DNA from: Bemisia tabaci
Taxonomy: Eukaryota; Arthropoda; Insecta; Hemiptera; Aleyrodidae
Length of the DNA stretch: 64,000 bases
Assembly: GCF_918797505.1 (NCBI RefSeq)
Contig: NC_092795.1
Location: forward strand, 29,809,131-29,873,130
Reading direction: 5' to 3'
The position numbers and the translations under genes were made by a program. Of this stretch, positions 10,791 to 21,132 are shown piece by piece. Under the pieces are notes generated by a model. That model saw nothing but the letters and a program-made list of their open reading frames with translations, ran no database searches and was not told the DNA's origin. Position 1 is the stretch's first letter; every line of letters starts with the position of its first letter.

Positions 10791-11463
10791 ACAGCTCTGG
10801 GTCCTGTCTGCCCTTTCTACTGCTCCTTAATCATAATGGAGATGTTGCATGTGTGAGGGATTTGCGATTTGACCATTGATTCTTATGTAAAAGTTCGTGA
10901 AAAACATGATGATGCCACTGGTTTTCTCTGAAATCAACCCCAAGCTCGAAAAAAGCTCTCAAGTTAAGGCCAAAATGGAGGGGATATCCTACCCTACCCT
11001 GAGAGTCCACCTCTACATCAAAACAAACTCTCCATGCAAAGATAGGGAGCAAATACATTGACAGGGCTGCCACTTTATTTGGGGACTCCAAAACTGAAAA
11101 CACGGCAACCCTGCTAATGTACTTGCTCCCTATCTTTGCATGGAGAGTTTGTTTTGATGTAGACGTGGACTCTCAGGGTAGGGTGGGATATTCCCTCCAT
11201 TTTGGCCTCAACTTGAGAGCTTTTTTTAAGCTTGGGAAATGATTTCAGAAAAAACCAGTGGCACCATCGTGTTTCTCGCGAACTTTTACAGAGAAATCAA
11301 CAGTCAAATCGCAAATCCCTCACACCTGCAACATCTCCATTTTCTCTGTAAAATCGGTTTTTGTCGAAGGAACTTTGGCAACATCGGAAGGCTCATACGG
11401 CGTTCCTCCCTAGCTCGGCAGTACAGCTCTGGGTCCTGTCTGCCCTGGTTCCTTAATTATAAT
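10697..11463 (+). repeat. Direct repeats (about 125 bp) bracketing a palindrome
   Basis: Segment 10697-10832 (from ATTTTCTCTGTAAAATCGG through the MITE-A right end to AGCTCTGGGTCCTGTCTGCC) reappears in the same orientation at 11339-11463. Palindrome X lies exactly between the two copies. The duplicated block includes MITE-A sequence and non-element flank, so it is a segmental duplication and not a second transposition. Confidence 0.75.
10836..11340. repeat. Palindrome X, arms about 235 bp
   Basis: The left arm 10836-11070 (starting ATGGAGATGTTGCATGTGTG) and right arm 11104-11340 (ending CACCTGCAACATCTCCAT) are reverse complements with scattered differences. The centre of about 33 bp is TTTATTTGGGGACTCC-like. 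Open frames on the two arms mirror each other and have no known domain. It could be a foldback transposon; no target duplication beyond the bracketing direct repeats is seen. Confidence 0.8.
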
Positions 11464-12591
11464 TAAATACGTCCAAATGGTCGAACCAATCAACGAACAG
11501 TACTAACATGGCGTTGCTCTCTCTCCGGACGAATTCTACGGATGGAGCGCGGGAAAAATCTCGTCGCGGGGGTGGGCCGGTGGGGGTCGCGTTTGCGGGG
11601 GGCTTAGAGTCACCTCTCGGGGGCTCGGAGCGGAGCGGAATAAATAACCGTGGCCGGGCGGTTGAGGAGCTCACGAATTCCTCGGTGAAATATCGCCGTG
11701 CCGCCCTCCGATTACTCATACTCTCTCCTACGACGCGACGCCCTACGTCCGCGTCCGCGTCCACCCGCTCCAAACGCCATCGCGTCACCAGCGTCCGTAG
11801 CCCGCGGCGCTCGACCTCACGAAACTCTTTTCTGCTCGGCTCGAATGAACTCCGACCGAAAGAAGGCTCTCTATTTGAAATCAAATGGATCCAGTCGGAG
11901 TTGAACTACCCATTTTAAGCGATTCAATGTGTTAGCATGATCGCTTCTTCCGATCAATTCACTGCTCTAAAGATCTATGGTTCAGGGTGTCTACAAGTCC
12001 GGATATAGTACTGATTTTTATCGATTCATATTTTGATCATTTTAATGCAAGGTACAACGGTACTACGCAACCAAGAATGTTTGAATACATTTATTAAAGT
12101 GCACATAGAATTCAAAATACGGAAGAAAATAAATTGCGAGTTTCATTCAATTTTAAAGTTGGTTCGTGGTTACCTCATAGTTTGCCGAAATCATAGAATT
12201 TTTTCCTCCTCAACTGCTTAGTGTGTCTGGAGCGAGTCAATTATAACCAATCATACGTAAGGCTCTGTAAAGTAACGTGGTCCATGAATGCCATAGTCTA
12301 GCCTTTTCTTCTCTGTCCTTTTAGGTATCCGAATGTCCACAATACTTTTTTTCGGCTACGATTTTTCCATCGCTCCTATCAACAAGAGCCGGATCGAAGG
12401 TCAGAGCCAAGCTCTAACTTTTCACCGTTCAGGCTTCGAAATCGTTAGCGAAAGGCGCGGAGAAGGGCGCCCTCAGTCGGCGGAGGCTGTGACACTGTGA
12501 CAGGGCGGTGACAACGGCGGGCGTCGTGCACACGGCGATTGATTCGAGTTGAGGGGATAAGGATCCCGTCCGTGGGTCCCTGAGGATAGCG
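11464..12591. other. GC-rich unique island and AT-rich flank
   Basis: About 11510-11830 is GC-rich with CGTCCG-type microrepeats near 11747-11765. Long frames on both strands (11453-11884 minus, 143 codons; 11508-11918 plus, 136 codons) are low-complexity Arg/Ser/Pro readings with no domain and are likely by-products of composition. Nothing is recognised in 11920-12590. Confidence 0.4.
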
Positions 12592-12843
12592 CCGCCGTGC
12601 TAAGGAAAAACACCCTATGAACATTCCAGGTTTGCCAAATTTCCTTCAATAGAATGTTTACTTTTGAGGAGAGTTTTGAATAGTTTTCCTTGAAATTCTC
12701 AGGAACCTCAGGCAAAATTGCGAACGAAATTATCCGAAAAATTGGGGGGAAAATATTCGCCGATTTTCCGGAAACCTCGTGATTTACCACGGTAAATTTG
12801 GCAACGCCTGGAGGTTCATGCGGCGTTTTTCCTTAGCACGGCA
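12592..12843. mobile_element. MITE-A, well-preserved copy
   Basis: The ends CCGCCGTGCTAAGGAAAAAC and TTTTTCCTTAGCACGGC are inverted. Subterminal blocks GGTTTGCCAAATTTCCTTC and GTAAATTTGGCAACGCCTGG also pair. Length is about 252 bp with no coding capacity. It gives a clear view of the family ends. Confidence 0.85.
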
Positions 12844-13054
12844 AAACGGGGGCAGCACAAAATTCGTCACCGAGCGATGAACTCCCGCTGTTCCGGGAAC
12901 GCCATTCACGCGGCAAACGTCTCCACGCATTGCCGCGGCTACCGACTCGTGAGTAAAGGACTGGCTTGAATGAACCCGAAATGAATGGTTGGGGATTGTG
13001 CCGAGATATAAAATTCGATATGAATCAGTTATTATCAGATGAATTTTGATGTAT

Positions 13055-13164
13055 GCCGTCCCTGAATTACGTAACGCTCTAAGGGGAGGGGGCCGAGGTG
13101 AACGTTACGAAATTTTGTATTGACTTGTCCAAGGATAGGGACCTACGTCACAAAGCGTTACAAG

Positions 13165-13199
<35 letters not shown>

Positions 13200-13225
13200 G
13201 GAATCCTTAAAAAGTGCGTTACGTT
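13055..13225 (+). mobile_element. Element FF, copy 1
   Basis: CCGTCCCTGAATTACGTAAC, then an AGGGACCTACGTCACAAAGC block and GTTACAAGG, match the reverse complement of 16425-16590. The element contains a (GA)n tract followed by a G run at 13164-13198. GTTACG words at both ends suggest an inverted-repeat element. Confidence 0.6.
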
Positions 13226-13257
13226 ATTTTGGGGCGGCCTTTATTTCTGCTGAGAAA

Positions 13258-13403
13258 CAATTGGACAACATGTGGCAATTAGGAACTACAATTTCTAGCC
13301 AATCTGTATAAACACTCATGTGCAAAGGGAAACTGATGGTACATACGTCGTTTTCAAACTGAGCCAGATGTTATAGTTCCAAATTGCAAAATGCAGTCCA
13401 ATT
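13258..13403. mobile_element. MITE-K, copy 2
   Basis: CAATTGGACAACATGTGGCA at the left pairs imperfectly with CAAATTGCAAAATGCAGTCC at the right. GGAAC and GTTCC steps sit at the expected offsets, as in the copy at 4909-5052. Confidence 0.6.
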
Positions 13404-14920
13404 GTAGCGCATTCAATGTCCCAAACTAAAACGCAGAGCGGGTTTTCCAATCTCTGCAACAACTGTCGTGTCTTTGGAGGATGCAACTATTCAACCTCTG
13501 AGGTCGTGCTGAGCTGTATCCACGAGAAATGAATGCGCATATCGCTTCGCTTGTTGATACATACGAAGTCAGCGTCAAAAACTTATCGAATGGTTGCTCT
13601 CCCTGCTTCAAATCCTAGTCAGTGGGTAATAGTCCTTACGTAGACGTTATATGCTTAAAGGAACTGCATGAAAATGAATTAATTCGAAAGGAACAATACA
13701 GCAAGTAATTCCTGTGATGCATACAGTTTTTTTTATTATTTGACTCATTTGCGCGTGGTTTTCTGTGTAGTAAATGTGGTCATTTTAGAGACCGCGTTTT
13801 AAGTAATCTGGAATACATTGAAAGCGGCTAAAAAACCAATGCACTATCGACTCGTTCAGTGTACCTCACCTCCTGAAATATTTAGGTAAAGGGATCATAT
13901 GGAAAGGAACTGGAAATAGGTTGCACACATTCAAGTTGAATTCGTGAACGCTCCTTTCAAACAGAGTGTGTGGAATAAAGGATTCCACTCATTTAATTTG
14001 GGCACAATCCGCGGTTTCTTCGCGGATTCCTGAAAGCTTTCAGTCCATATACGACATAACACACTTTATCTCGCCACAACTAAGTTTTCTCTTCAATCAT
14101 GTACTTTCGATTTACTCTCATAGAAAATTCTGTGCAAAACGGGTTCAATACAAGCCATTATTTCATGAAAATCCTGATAAATCGAGTCTGAGCTTGAGCT
14201 ACACTCAATTGAACTATATTTAATAGTGAAGTTGACGTCAAACGTCTTGGGCAAAGAGCTGATCCGTTTTTAAGGGTGGCTTCCAAGATTGAATTTATTG
14301 AGACCAAAACGAAATGCTATGAGTTGAATGGACATGACGACTGCTGAACAATAGAGTGCTTTTTCTTGCGTTAAAAAAAAGGAAGACAAAATTTCGTGCC
14401 TGCTGTTTTCTAAAATTTTACTTTTTTACCGGAAATCTGAGTGACGTACTCAACGCCTTGTAATTTTCTACGAACTTTTGACGGAGCACAAATCATTAAA
14501 AATCACTTTTTCAGAAAATTTAAAGAAAACAATTTTGCTTTATTTTCTTGTAAAAAAAATCAAATAGGAAAGAAAATTTGGCAAAGTCTGAAGTAATTAG
14601 GTCCAGTTGTAGATGTATTCAGATGTATTTCAGATGTAGATGCATGTTAGTATTAGCTGAAGCCCGCTTGCTGTCCCATGACTCATACATAATTACGCTG
14701 ACTTAGAATAAAAAATTTGCCTACGAGCTAACTGGTATGTAGACGCCTTTTTTAAACATAAAATTCGAATCCCTTCTCTCGAGTTCAATCTGTTAATGAG
14801 TACTAAAATCATACGGGCATAAATATTTGATAAATATACTTCGAGATGGACCATACCAACCGCTTAACACCGAGTTTTTTAAAGCTCTCGTGGAGATGTC
14901 GTTCCACTCAGAATGCTCGC
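13404..14920. other. Unique AT-rich sequence
   Basis: No repeat, exon or RNA gene is recognised. A plus-strand frame at 13966-14223 (85 codons) shows no known motif. Confidence 0.4.
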
Positions 14921-15168
14921 ACTAAGGAAAAATGTCGTATGAGCCCTCGAAAGTTGCCATATTTCCTTCGATAAAATACGAATTTTCCGGAAAAACTGAG
15001 AATATTTTTCCTTCTATTTTTCAACTAATTTAATTCTTAATTTGATCAAGAGTGTCTAAACGTTTGAAAGAAAAATATTCATGTCTTTCTTCAAACACAA
15101 ATATTTCATCGGGAAAAAGATGGCAACATCTGGATGTTTATACGGCGTTTTTCCTCAGCATGGCAGTG
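14921..15168. mobile_element. MITE-A, diverged copy
   Basis: The left end has CACTAAGGAAAAATGTCGTA and AAAGTTGCCATATTTCCTTC. The right end has GATGGCAACATCTGGATG and TACGGCGTTTTTCCTCAGCA. Length and layout agree with the family. Confidence 0.75.
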
Positions 15169-15663
15169 TATAAGGCGAGGCCTTTGAAAATAGCCCGTAA
15201 TAAAGAGTCCCTTCGCAAAGGCACGTCAATGCTCGAGCGTGTTTATTCTGCAATCACTTTTACATCCTTTTCAATTTAAGCGCATTAAAACCGGTTTACA
15301 AAGCGTCGTTGTCGCACACCGTAAGTCGCCGAGTTACTTTTGCATACACCGCCCGTAACAATACTACCCTGCCTAGCAAGAACAGCATAACTTCATCGAA
15401 AACGCTTTCCCCATACGCGGTTTGTGCTGAGCATGGCAGAATACTGCCCGCCGAGCAGAATTTATCGCCGTGTTTAAAGAGTTTATCGCTGTTTTTCCAG
15501 GCCGCAGGCTTGCTAAGTTTGAGGTTATGTAGATACGGGCACTTGTGGCTACCTCCCAATGAAATGCAACGTCGATGAAACGCGACTAATACGCCGGCAA
15601 AGCCCTCTCTAAAAATACTCTGTCGGCTGGCGTCGTGGCTAGTTAGTTAAAATGACCACATTG
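15169..15663. other. GC-richer unique segment
   Basis: Frames on both strands at 15296-15578 overlap almost completely (87 and 89 codons), which argues for composition over coding. No repeat is seen. Confidence 0.4.
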
Positions 15664-15850
15664 CGATGATGAAACTGCGAAAATGCGTAACTCGGTCGCG
15701 GTGTTTCAAAATCTCCACTCCTTTTTTATTTTTAGGAGACTAAACCACCATCATAGCTGGAAATTTTCATTGAGTGTTTTTCAAATAGAAGAAATACACC
15801 GAAGTTTTCAAGAAATGGCGTTTAGTGGTTTTCCCATGTCAAAAATAAAG
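15664..15850 (+). repeat. Repeat GG, copy 1
   Basis: GATGAAACTGCGAAAATGCG, then CTCGGTCGCGGTGTTTC, AAAATCTCCACTCC and a TTTTTAGGAGACTAAACCA block match the reverse complement of 20265-20432. A diverged relative (TTGGTTGCGGTGTCTTAGAA) lies near 43440. No termini are resolved. A 138-codon plus-strand frame starting at 15683 runs through it; because it begins inside the repeat and has no domain, I do not call it a gene. Confidence 0.6.
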
Positions 15851-16045
15851 TACGACGGGAAGTCTGCAACGCCGCACACCGATATACGCACCCTTGCAGT
15901 TTCACCATCGATAGGGAAAAAATCCAACGATGAAGCTGGATCGATGATAACCGGATGCGAACATCATTCATTTTGGGATTGTGATCCCATGATTATGATA
16001 TGCATGAGGTGCGCGTATTTCAGCGGTTCTCGTGACAGTTGGACT

Positions 16046-16288
16046 TTCCAAATAAGAGAACGCAGTGTGAGCCCTGTGTCGTATCCTTTTGTGAGATAAA
16101 GAATGTATTTTCTGGAAAATGTATTTGTATTTTCCTTCCAATTTCTCAGAGAATTTAATTCGAAATTTGATCGAAAGTTTCTTGAATGTTAAGGGAAAAT
16201 TTTCCAAACCATCCTTAAAAATAAATATTTCATTGCGGTAAAATTGAAAACATTCGGACGTTCATTTGACATTTTTCTTACACACGAC
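16046..16288. mobile_element. MITE-A, strongly diverged copy
   Basis: The left end keeps AAATAAGAGAACGCAGTGTG and the right keeps AACATTCGGACGTTC followed by CATTTTTCTTACACACGAC. The spacing matches the family but the ends are eroded. Confidence 0.5.
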
Positions 16289-16424
16289 AGCCATTAAATA
16301 TGTTTGGCAAAAACAATAACAAAAATACTCATGAAGTCTGCAACGCATAGACAATACCCGTATGATGAAATAACCAAGTATAAACTTTTCATTGGTAAAA
16401 CCGTATAAAGATTACGATTAAGGA

Positions 16425-16590
16425 GCGCTTGTAAATTACGTATCGCAATTTTTCAGAACTTTTTACCCCCTTCCCCCTTGTAACGCTTTTGTGATATAGG
16501 TCCCTACCCTTTAACAATTAAAAGCAAAAAGACTTAAAGCTCTCCTTGACCCGCCTTCCCCCTAGAACGTTACGTAATTTATGAACGTCG
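16425..16590 (-). mobile_element. Element FF, copy 2
   Basis: In reverse complement it reads CGTTCATAAATTACGTAACG, a CTAGGGGGAAGG block and GGTAGGGACCTATATCACAA. It parallels copy 1 at 13055 in the opposite orientation. Confidence 0.6.
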
Positions 16591-16764
16591 CTTTGAAAAT
16601 TTCTAAAATGCATACTCCAAAATGCATACATTACGTAATTTGCAATATGCATTTTTACCAATTTACACACAGTACCATTTTTTTCACGAAAATAGACCTC
16701 CAATGTTTAATATATCCTTTTGATAATGAGAGTAATCCCTAACGCTCGTCGGCTTGTAACTGGA

Positions 16765-16910
16765 CGTATTTATGGAATTAGGAACTATGTACAAAATAAG
16801 GAAATCGAGAACAAACATGGAGCATGGTCCCCTTTACCTAAAATGGATTGCATTTTGCAATGAGGACCTAGTATTATTTAGTATTTTTGGCTTATTTATA
16901 AAAGGAAACT
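16765..16910. repeat. Fragments of J- and K-type ends
   Basis: GGACGTATTTATGGAATTAG at about 16762 resembles the start of MITE-J. GGATTGCATTTTGCAATGAG at about 16845 resembles the left end of MITE-K. Neither element is complete. Confidence 0.45.
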
Positions 16911-16984
16911 AATGGATCAAAAGTTGTTTCAAAAATACACCCGAAATATTATTTGTAGTTTCCTGATGAAAAATTTCGTGCAAG

Positions 16985-17273
16985 CAGAGATGGAAAATTT
17001 CATGAAATTTATTCGAATGAAATTTCAAACATTTCGCGCGTTGCAAATGTTTTCGTTTAGTTTAGAGGTTAGGTAGGGGTTTTTCTCTCTAAACTCCCCT
17101 TTTTGCCCCCTCTTTGTGTCTGGCACCTTCAGTAGAGTAGCATAACACCGCAGCATCAACAGAAAGACCATCTGAAACGCTTAAGGTTCAATTAATAATT
17201 CTTAAAAAATTTAATAAATTTCAACTTTTGTGAAATTTATTCGAGCCTTATGAAATTTCACTTTCCATCTGTG
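16985..17273. mobile_element. hAT-type element AA (289 bp) with 8-bp duplication
   Basis: The ends are CAGAGATGGAAA and the inverted TTTCCATCTGTG, a terminus style (CAGAGATGG) found in insect hAT elements. The flanks are CGTGCAAG (16977-16984) and GGTGCAAG (17274-17281), a 7-of-8 direct match. Subterminal blocks TTTCATGAAATTTATTCGA and GTGAAATTTATTCGAGCC are present. No transposase is encoded. Confidence 0.85.
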
Positions 17274-17623
17274 GGTGCAAGCATGTCGAATCGCTTTTCG
17301 CGGGCGAGATTGAATCAGAGGAAGATTTGGTTGAAAGCGTTTTCGCGTGCGGAAGAAACTGTGCGTGTTTCATGCGCTAATCAAAGGGACCGTTTTCGGC
17401 GGTGCTGAGACTCGCAGGATTTAGAGTCCCCCCACGCGGTTGCTAGGCCCTTTCGCAATCGGGTTAACAAGAATTCGAGCACAGGTGCATAATCGGGACC
17501 CGGGTCGTTGCAACATTTTGTCAAAGCAGAGTACCCATAAAGAGACTGTATTGCCGTCTGTATTCCTACACGACCGTATTTATAGTCGTTACCTAACCAG
17601 TTCTTATCCTCCGAGGTTTCATA
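17274..17623. other. Unique segment
   Basis: Frames on both strands (17381-17641 minus, 17440-17652 plus) overlap with no known domain. No repeat is seen. Confidence 0.35.
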
Positions 17624-17744
17624 CACTGGAAAAAAAATCACATCGGATCTAGAGTCCAGACTCTTACAACATCGACAAGAAAAAGCACTCTTGATTCAAT
17701 CAGAAGCTAGCTTAAATCAAGAACCAAGCCTCTTCATTAAGAAC
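17624..17744 (+). mobile_element. MITE-B, left half only
   Basis: It opens CACTGGAAAAAAAATCACAT after a TA, then follows the family sequence (GGATCTAGAGTCCAGACTC, GATTCAATCAGAAGCTAGC) to about 17735. There it switches to the D block. The hairpin partner arm is missing. Confidence 0.8.
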
Positions 17745-17983
17745 TAACACGAAATGTCAATGAGCAGGCTGCAAGAGATAACTATTCGTGCTCCAATGCT
17801 TGCGAGATTGCCTATCCGGTCAATTGGAGGGGTTCGACAAACTTCCTTTAATTCTAGCGAATCCGTTTGCTGCATCGCTTAGTTCTAAAATAACATTTTA
17901 CTGATATTAGACATAAATTTGCGAGCTGATTATTAGAATTGATAGACATAGATATGGACAAAGAAGACAAAGGGAAAATGGAG
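17745..17983 (+). mobile_element. Composite of repeat D and the MITE-C left end
   Basis: D (GCAGGCTGCAAGAGATAACT through TCAATTGGAGG, then GCTGCATCGCTTAG) runs directly into a C end (GCGAGCTGATTATTAGAATT, then GATAGACATAGATATGGACA). The same D-to-C junction occurs inverted at 41640-41830, so the two loci share an older composite. C is cut at 17983 by MITE-B copy 2. Confidence 0.7.
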
Positions 17984-18213
17984 CACTGGAAAAAAAAAAA
18001 CACATTGGATCTAGAGTCCAGGCTCTTGAAAACATCGACAAGAAAAAGTACTCTTGTTTCAATCAGAATCTAGCTTAAATCAAGAACCAAGCCTCTTAAT
18101 TTAAGCGGATTTCGTTTTGATTTAAGCATAAATCCGATTGAATCAAGAGTGTTTTTTCTTGTCAATGTTCTCAAAAGTCTGGACTCTAGATCCAATGTGG
18201 TTTTTTTCCACTG
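17984..18213. mobile_element. MITE-B, copy 2, full hairpin (230 bp)
   Basis: It begins CACTGGAAAAAAAAAACACA and ends TGTGGTTTTTTTCCACTG. The arms GATCTAGAGTCCAGGCTCTT and AAGTCTGGACTCTAGATCC pair, as do GACAAGAAAAAGTACTCTTG and AGAGTGTTTTTTCTTGTC. The loop is about GATTTCGTTTTG. It is inserted in MITE-C (GGAAAATGGAG|CACTGG). Confidence 0.9.
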
Positions 18214-18785
18214 TATACTTTACGTCAAGATGGAAGGAAGTCTAAGAAAGCATTTAGCGTTGCATCACATGTATGACACTTTGTACAAAATTTGAGTGAA
18301 CGTCATGAATTTGACATCGGAAATAGATCCTTACTAGAGATTTCAATGATTTAATGAAAGTTAATTTGGTTTCCTTAGAAAATTTCTACCACGGGAAAAT
18401 TGCGACATGAAACGTTCGGATTGAGTTTTAGAGCTGAGCCTTCTAACTTATCTGTGATCACAGAAAAAAAAGGAGGTGCTTGCATCTAGAGGATTGTTTA
18501 CCCCGTGACGTAGGTCGGTATAATATGGCGTCGATATTCCAGTAAAATCCGAAATTCGATGTATGGGAAACGTACCTTAACCTTAACGTCCGTTTTTTTG
18601 CTCAGATCAACTCAAAATATAATTCAAACCATTGTAGAATGTATTTTTTTTCTTCATAAACGATACCATTTCCAAGAAAATCGATGATAAAAACCGTCCG
18701 TGCCGACCTGCGTCATCGACAAAATCCAAAATGCCTGAAATGCTAACACTTCCTTTTTTCCTCTATGGTCTCTGAGCTGTGAATA
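18214..18785. other. Unique AT-rich sequence
   Basis: No repeat, exon or RNA gene is recognised. Confidence 0.4.
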
Positions 18786-19061
18786 GATCGTATTCGATAC
18801 ATCAAACGGGTAAGATTGTATCGATATCGAATGGTTCAAAACATGAACATAGCCTCAAAAGTCAATTCAGTAATCTGACGGAACGGGTTTTTTGTGATAG
18901 ATTTTTGATCCGTATGAGTACTCTTTGGCCAAGAGCAGTGAAATTGCTACGGATTTTCTCTTTTTCAGCTATTCTGACAAATATCCTAAAATTTTGATTT
19001 GAGGCTATGTTCTATTGTTTTGAAGCAAACGATACATCGAACCACCATCGAATACGATCCA
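18786..19061. mobile_element. Inverted-repeat element O
   Basis: ATCGTATTCGATACATC at the left and CATCGAATACGATCC at the right are inverted. Inner blocks GAACATAGCCTCAAAAGTC and TTTTGATTTGAGGCTATGTTC also pair. It is non-coding and no second copy lies in the window. No clean target duplication is visible. Confidence 0.6.
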
Positions 19062-19923
19062 TAGAGTTGGCGAGCGGCTCATCATTATGGGCTCGATTTT
19101 TGGCGGCGTTCGGCAACGGGGCGCTAACGTTCGCGAACTTGTTACCGGCGAATATTACAGCGCGCGCCGCGTTCGCTGATCTCCGTTAATGGAGTAATTT
19201 CCTCCGCCGGTCTCCTGTTATCAATTAGCCTAATTTGTCGATTCATCCCGCCAACTTCCACCGCTAACGTTTCGCCCTGTCGAGAAGTTTTATTGCGCGG
19301 AAGTGCCGCGACCGGCTTTTCGCCGCATTCGTATTACGATCCTTTAAGTGCGCCCGAGGTGAGCACGTCGTCGCCGTGAAAATTGAAAATTATCAATTGA
19401 GACGTGTCCTGCGTGTCGAAGGCTCTTAAACCGGCTCTAACGACACGGGAAGTTTGCGGAACAAGCAAAGCCGGGGACAGCATATCCCAAGCCCCCGCAA
19501 CAATACCATCGTTGTGTGCCAAACTTACTTTCGGGGATTAACGTTAATGTTTCTCCACTTGAAGCTGGAGTACAGGGAGAGTATAGACACATCTCAGATA
19601 AAAAGTTCAGTCGGCGTTTTTGGTTCAGGGAGCTTTTATAAATGAATCAGTGAGAACGAAAACACACCAACTCGGAAAAATGAAAATAGCCAAGACACAC
19701 ACAAAATTGCATAGTAGGTGAAGAAGTTAGTTTATTAAAAATATTTTTTCTGCCGAAAGACAAGTACTTATGGACACTTGAAAGGTCCAAGTTGGAACAG
19801 ATGTGCTAACTTCAATGACCTTTGTGTAAATTAACGGTCTTCAATGGAAATTGAGGATTTCCGAGTTAGCGAGTTGGTGTGGTTTCGTTCTAACCGATTC
19901 AAATACGTACCGCTTTAGACATA
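19062..19923. other. GC-rich unique island, then AT-rich DNA
   Basis: About 19070-19500 is GC-rich, CpG-rich and free of recognised repeats. It includes AT-rich islets such as TTATCAATTAGCCTAATTTG, which contains homeodomain-like CAATTAG cores. It is a possible regulatory segment, but that is inference only. The remainder is plain AT-rich DNA. Confidence 0.35.
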
Positions 19924-20107
19924 CAAAAATAAAAATGTCAGGGGTAATCCCTTATTAATTGAGGTACTACCCCATTTTGTTGGATGATATGAGAATTTCC
20001 AATCAATTGCGGTAGCACAGCGACTCAAGTTGAAGTAGTACCGTAACATTTGGGTAAGTAACCTAATTTATCGGAGTACTACCACGATTAATTGGAAATG
20101 TCCACGT
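19924..20107 (-). mobile_element. MITE-G, truncated and diverged copy
   Basis: After a TA it starts CAAAAATAAAAATGTCAGGG. It then carries the GGTACTACC, TTGTTGGATGATATG, AACATTTGGGTAAGTAACC and ATTAATTGGAAATGTCCA blocks of the intact copy at 45002-45235. The far terminus is missing. Confidence 0.75.
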
Positions 20108-20264
20108 TGGGTTCTAAACCCAACCCCTACCTCTCATTCTCTATGTAGGGTATGGGGTGCGCTGCTATACAAGGGGTAGGAGGGTCAATGCCATCTTTCG
20201 TAATCATCTATTTTGGTAAAACACACACAGAATCTTGCGAAAGTTTTTGCGTAAATAGCCAACG

Positions 20265-20432
20265 TGGACAGCCACAGCGAAAATGTTGGTGATTTTTCTT
20301 CTTTTCGTGAAGAATATTCTGTAAAAATGCCAAGTCATGGATGCTGGTTCTGTCTCCTTTTAAAAAATAAATTAGGAGTGGAGATTTTTAAACACCTCGA
20401 CCGAGATGCGCATTTTTGCAGTTTCAACGTCG
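20265..20432 (-). repeat. Repeat GG, copy 2
   Basis: The reverse complement of 15664-15850 is clear: GGAGTGGAGATTTTTAAACA, then CCTCGACCGAGATGCGC and TTTTGCAGTTTCAACG. The right boundary is where hAT-U inserted in or beside it. Confidence 0.6.
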
Positions 20433-20440
20433 ATATACCG

Positions 20441-20603
20441 CAGAGGTGGATCCAGCGATTTGGCAACACCGGATTTCCTCCATTTAAACCCATGATAAAT
20501 AATCGATTCTTGTCGGAGCACCTGACCCCTCCACGAATCGATACATTTCCATAGATTTAAATGGAGAAAAGACACTGTTGCCAATTTGCTGGATCCGACA
20601 ATG
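20441..20603. mobile_element. hAT-type MITE U, copy 1 (163 bp) with perfect 8-bp duplication
   Basis: The ends are CAGAGGTGGATCCAGC and GCTGGATCCGACAATG, nearly inverted. ATATACCG is duplicated exactly at 20433-20440 and 20604-20611. The subterminal blocks TTTGGCAACACCGGATTTCC and GTTGCCAATTTGC pair. The internal arms around ATCGATT give a hairpin. The second copy at 23669 has identical length. Confidence 0.9.
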
Positions 20604-20610
20604 ATATACC

Positions 20611-20862
20611 GTCACCTTTCGGGCAAAGTATAACCAAGCGCCACTCGACATTTCAAATTTTCCGCCGTCATTTTAATTTTTTACAGAGAAATTGTTTAAC
20701 GAAGCTGTCCAAAAATTTCACTGAATCTTCTTTGTGCTGCCGATAGAATTTAGTGGAAGTCTCAAACACATTCAACCAATTTCTCTATCAAAAATAAAAT
20801 GGCGGCGAAAATTTTGGAACGTCTCATGGTGCTCGTGATACGTTGGTCGGGAGGTGACGATA
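20611..20862. mobile_element. Inverted-repeat element W, copy 1
   Basis: GTCACCTTTCGGGCAAAGTA at the left is mirrored by CGTTGGTCGGGAGGTGACGA at the right. Inner blocks CCGCCGTCATTTTAATTTTT and AAAATAAAATGGCGGCGAAA pair. Relatives lie at 58056-58281 and 36785-36852. It is non-coding. Confidence 0.75.
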
Positions 20863-20930
20863 CAATAGTTTCCACACAATTTTCGGGATCTCAATGTGGA
20901 GGGTCCGTCAAGCGTTACATAATTGGACGT

Positions 20931-21050
20931 ATTTCTGTCAAACGGAACTATGTACATTATGACGTGAGTCCTGTAATGCATGTATTTTTATGGGTCTCAG
21001 GGCTCATCTCTTAAAGCACATAGTTCTGTTTGATAGAAATACGTCCAATT
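20931..21050. mobile_element. MITE-J, copy 1 (120 bp)
   Basis: AATTGGACGTATTTCTGTCA pairs with GATAGAAATACGTCCAATT. The next blocks AACGGAACTATGT and ACATAGTTCTGTTTG also pair. The loop is CCTGTAATGCATGTATTTTT-like. Copies lie at 36092 and 49300. Confidence 0.85.
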
Positions 21051-21132
21051 GGACGTATTTATACCAAAAGAAATACTATGTCCCACGCAATTCCTATGCA
21101 CATAGGTCCTTTTGGCATAAATACGTCCAATT
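21048..21132. mobile_element. Shorter J-like hairpin abutting J
   Basis: It shares the terminus ATTGGACGTATTT with J copy 1 at the junction and ends AAATACGTCCAATTATA. The interior (ACCAAAAGAAATACTATGTC, then CATAGGTCCTTTTGG) is J-like but distinct. Two hairpins sharing one terminus suggests insertion into, or recombination at, a J end. Confidence 0.7.

Noticed and set aside
11453..11918. Open frames of 143 (minus) and 136 (plus) codons over the same GC-rich segment
   Set aside because: Both strands are open at once, the products are low-complexity Arg/Ser/Pro, and there is no domain or splice context; GC-rich composition explains the lack of stops.
15683..16099. 138-codon plus-strand frame
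   Set aside because: It starts inside repeat GG and runs into a degraded MITE-A; no known motif.
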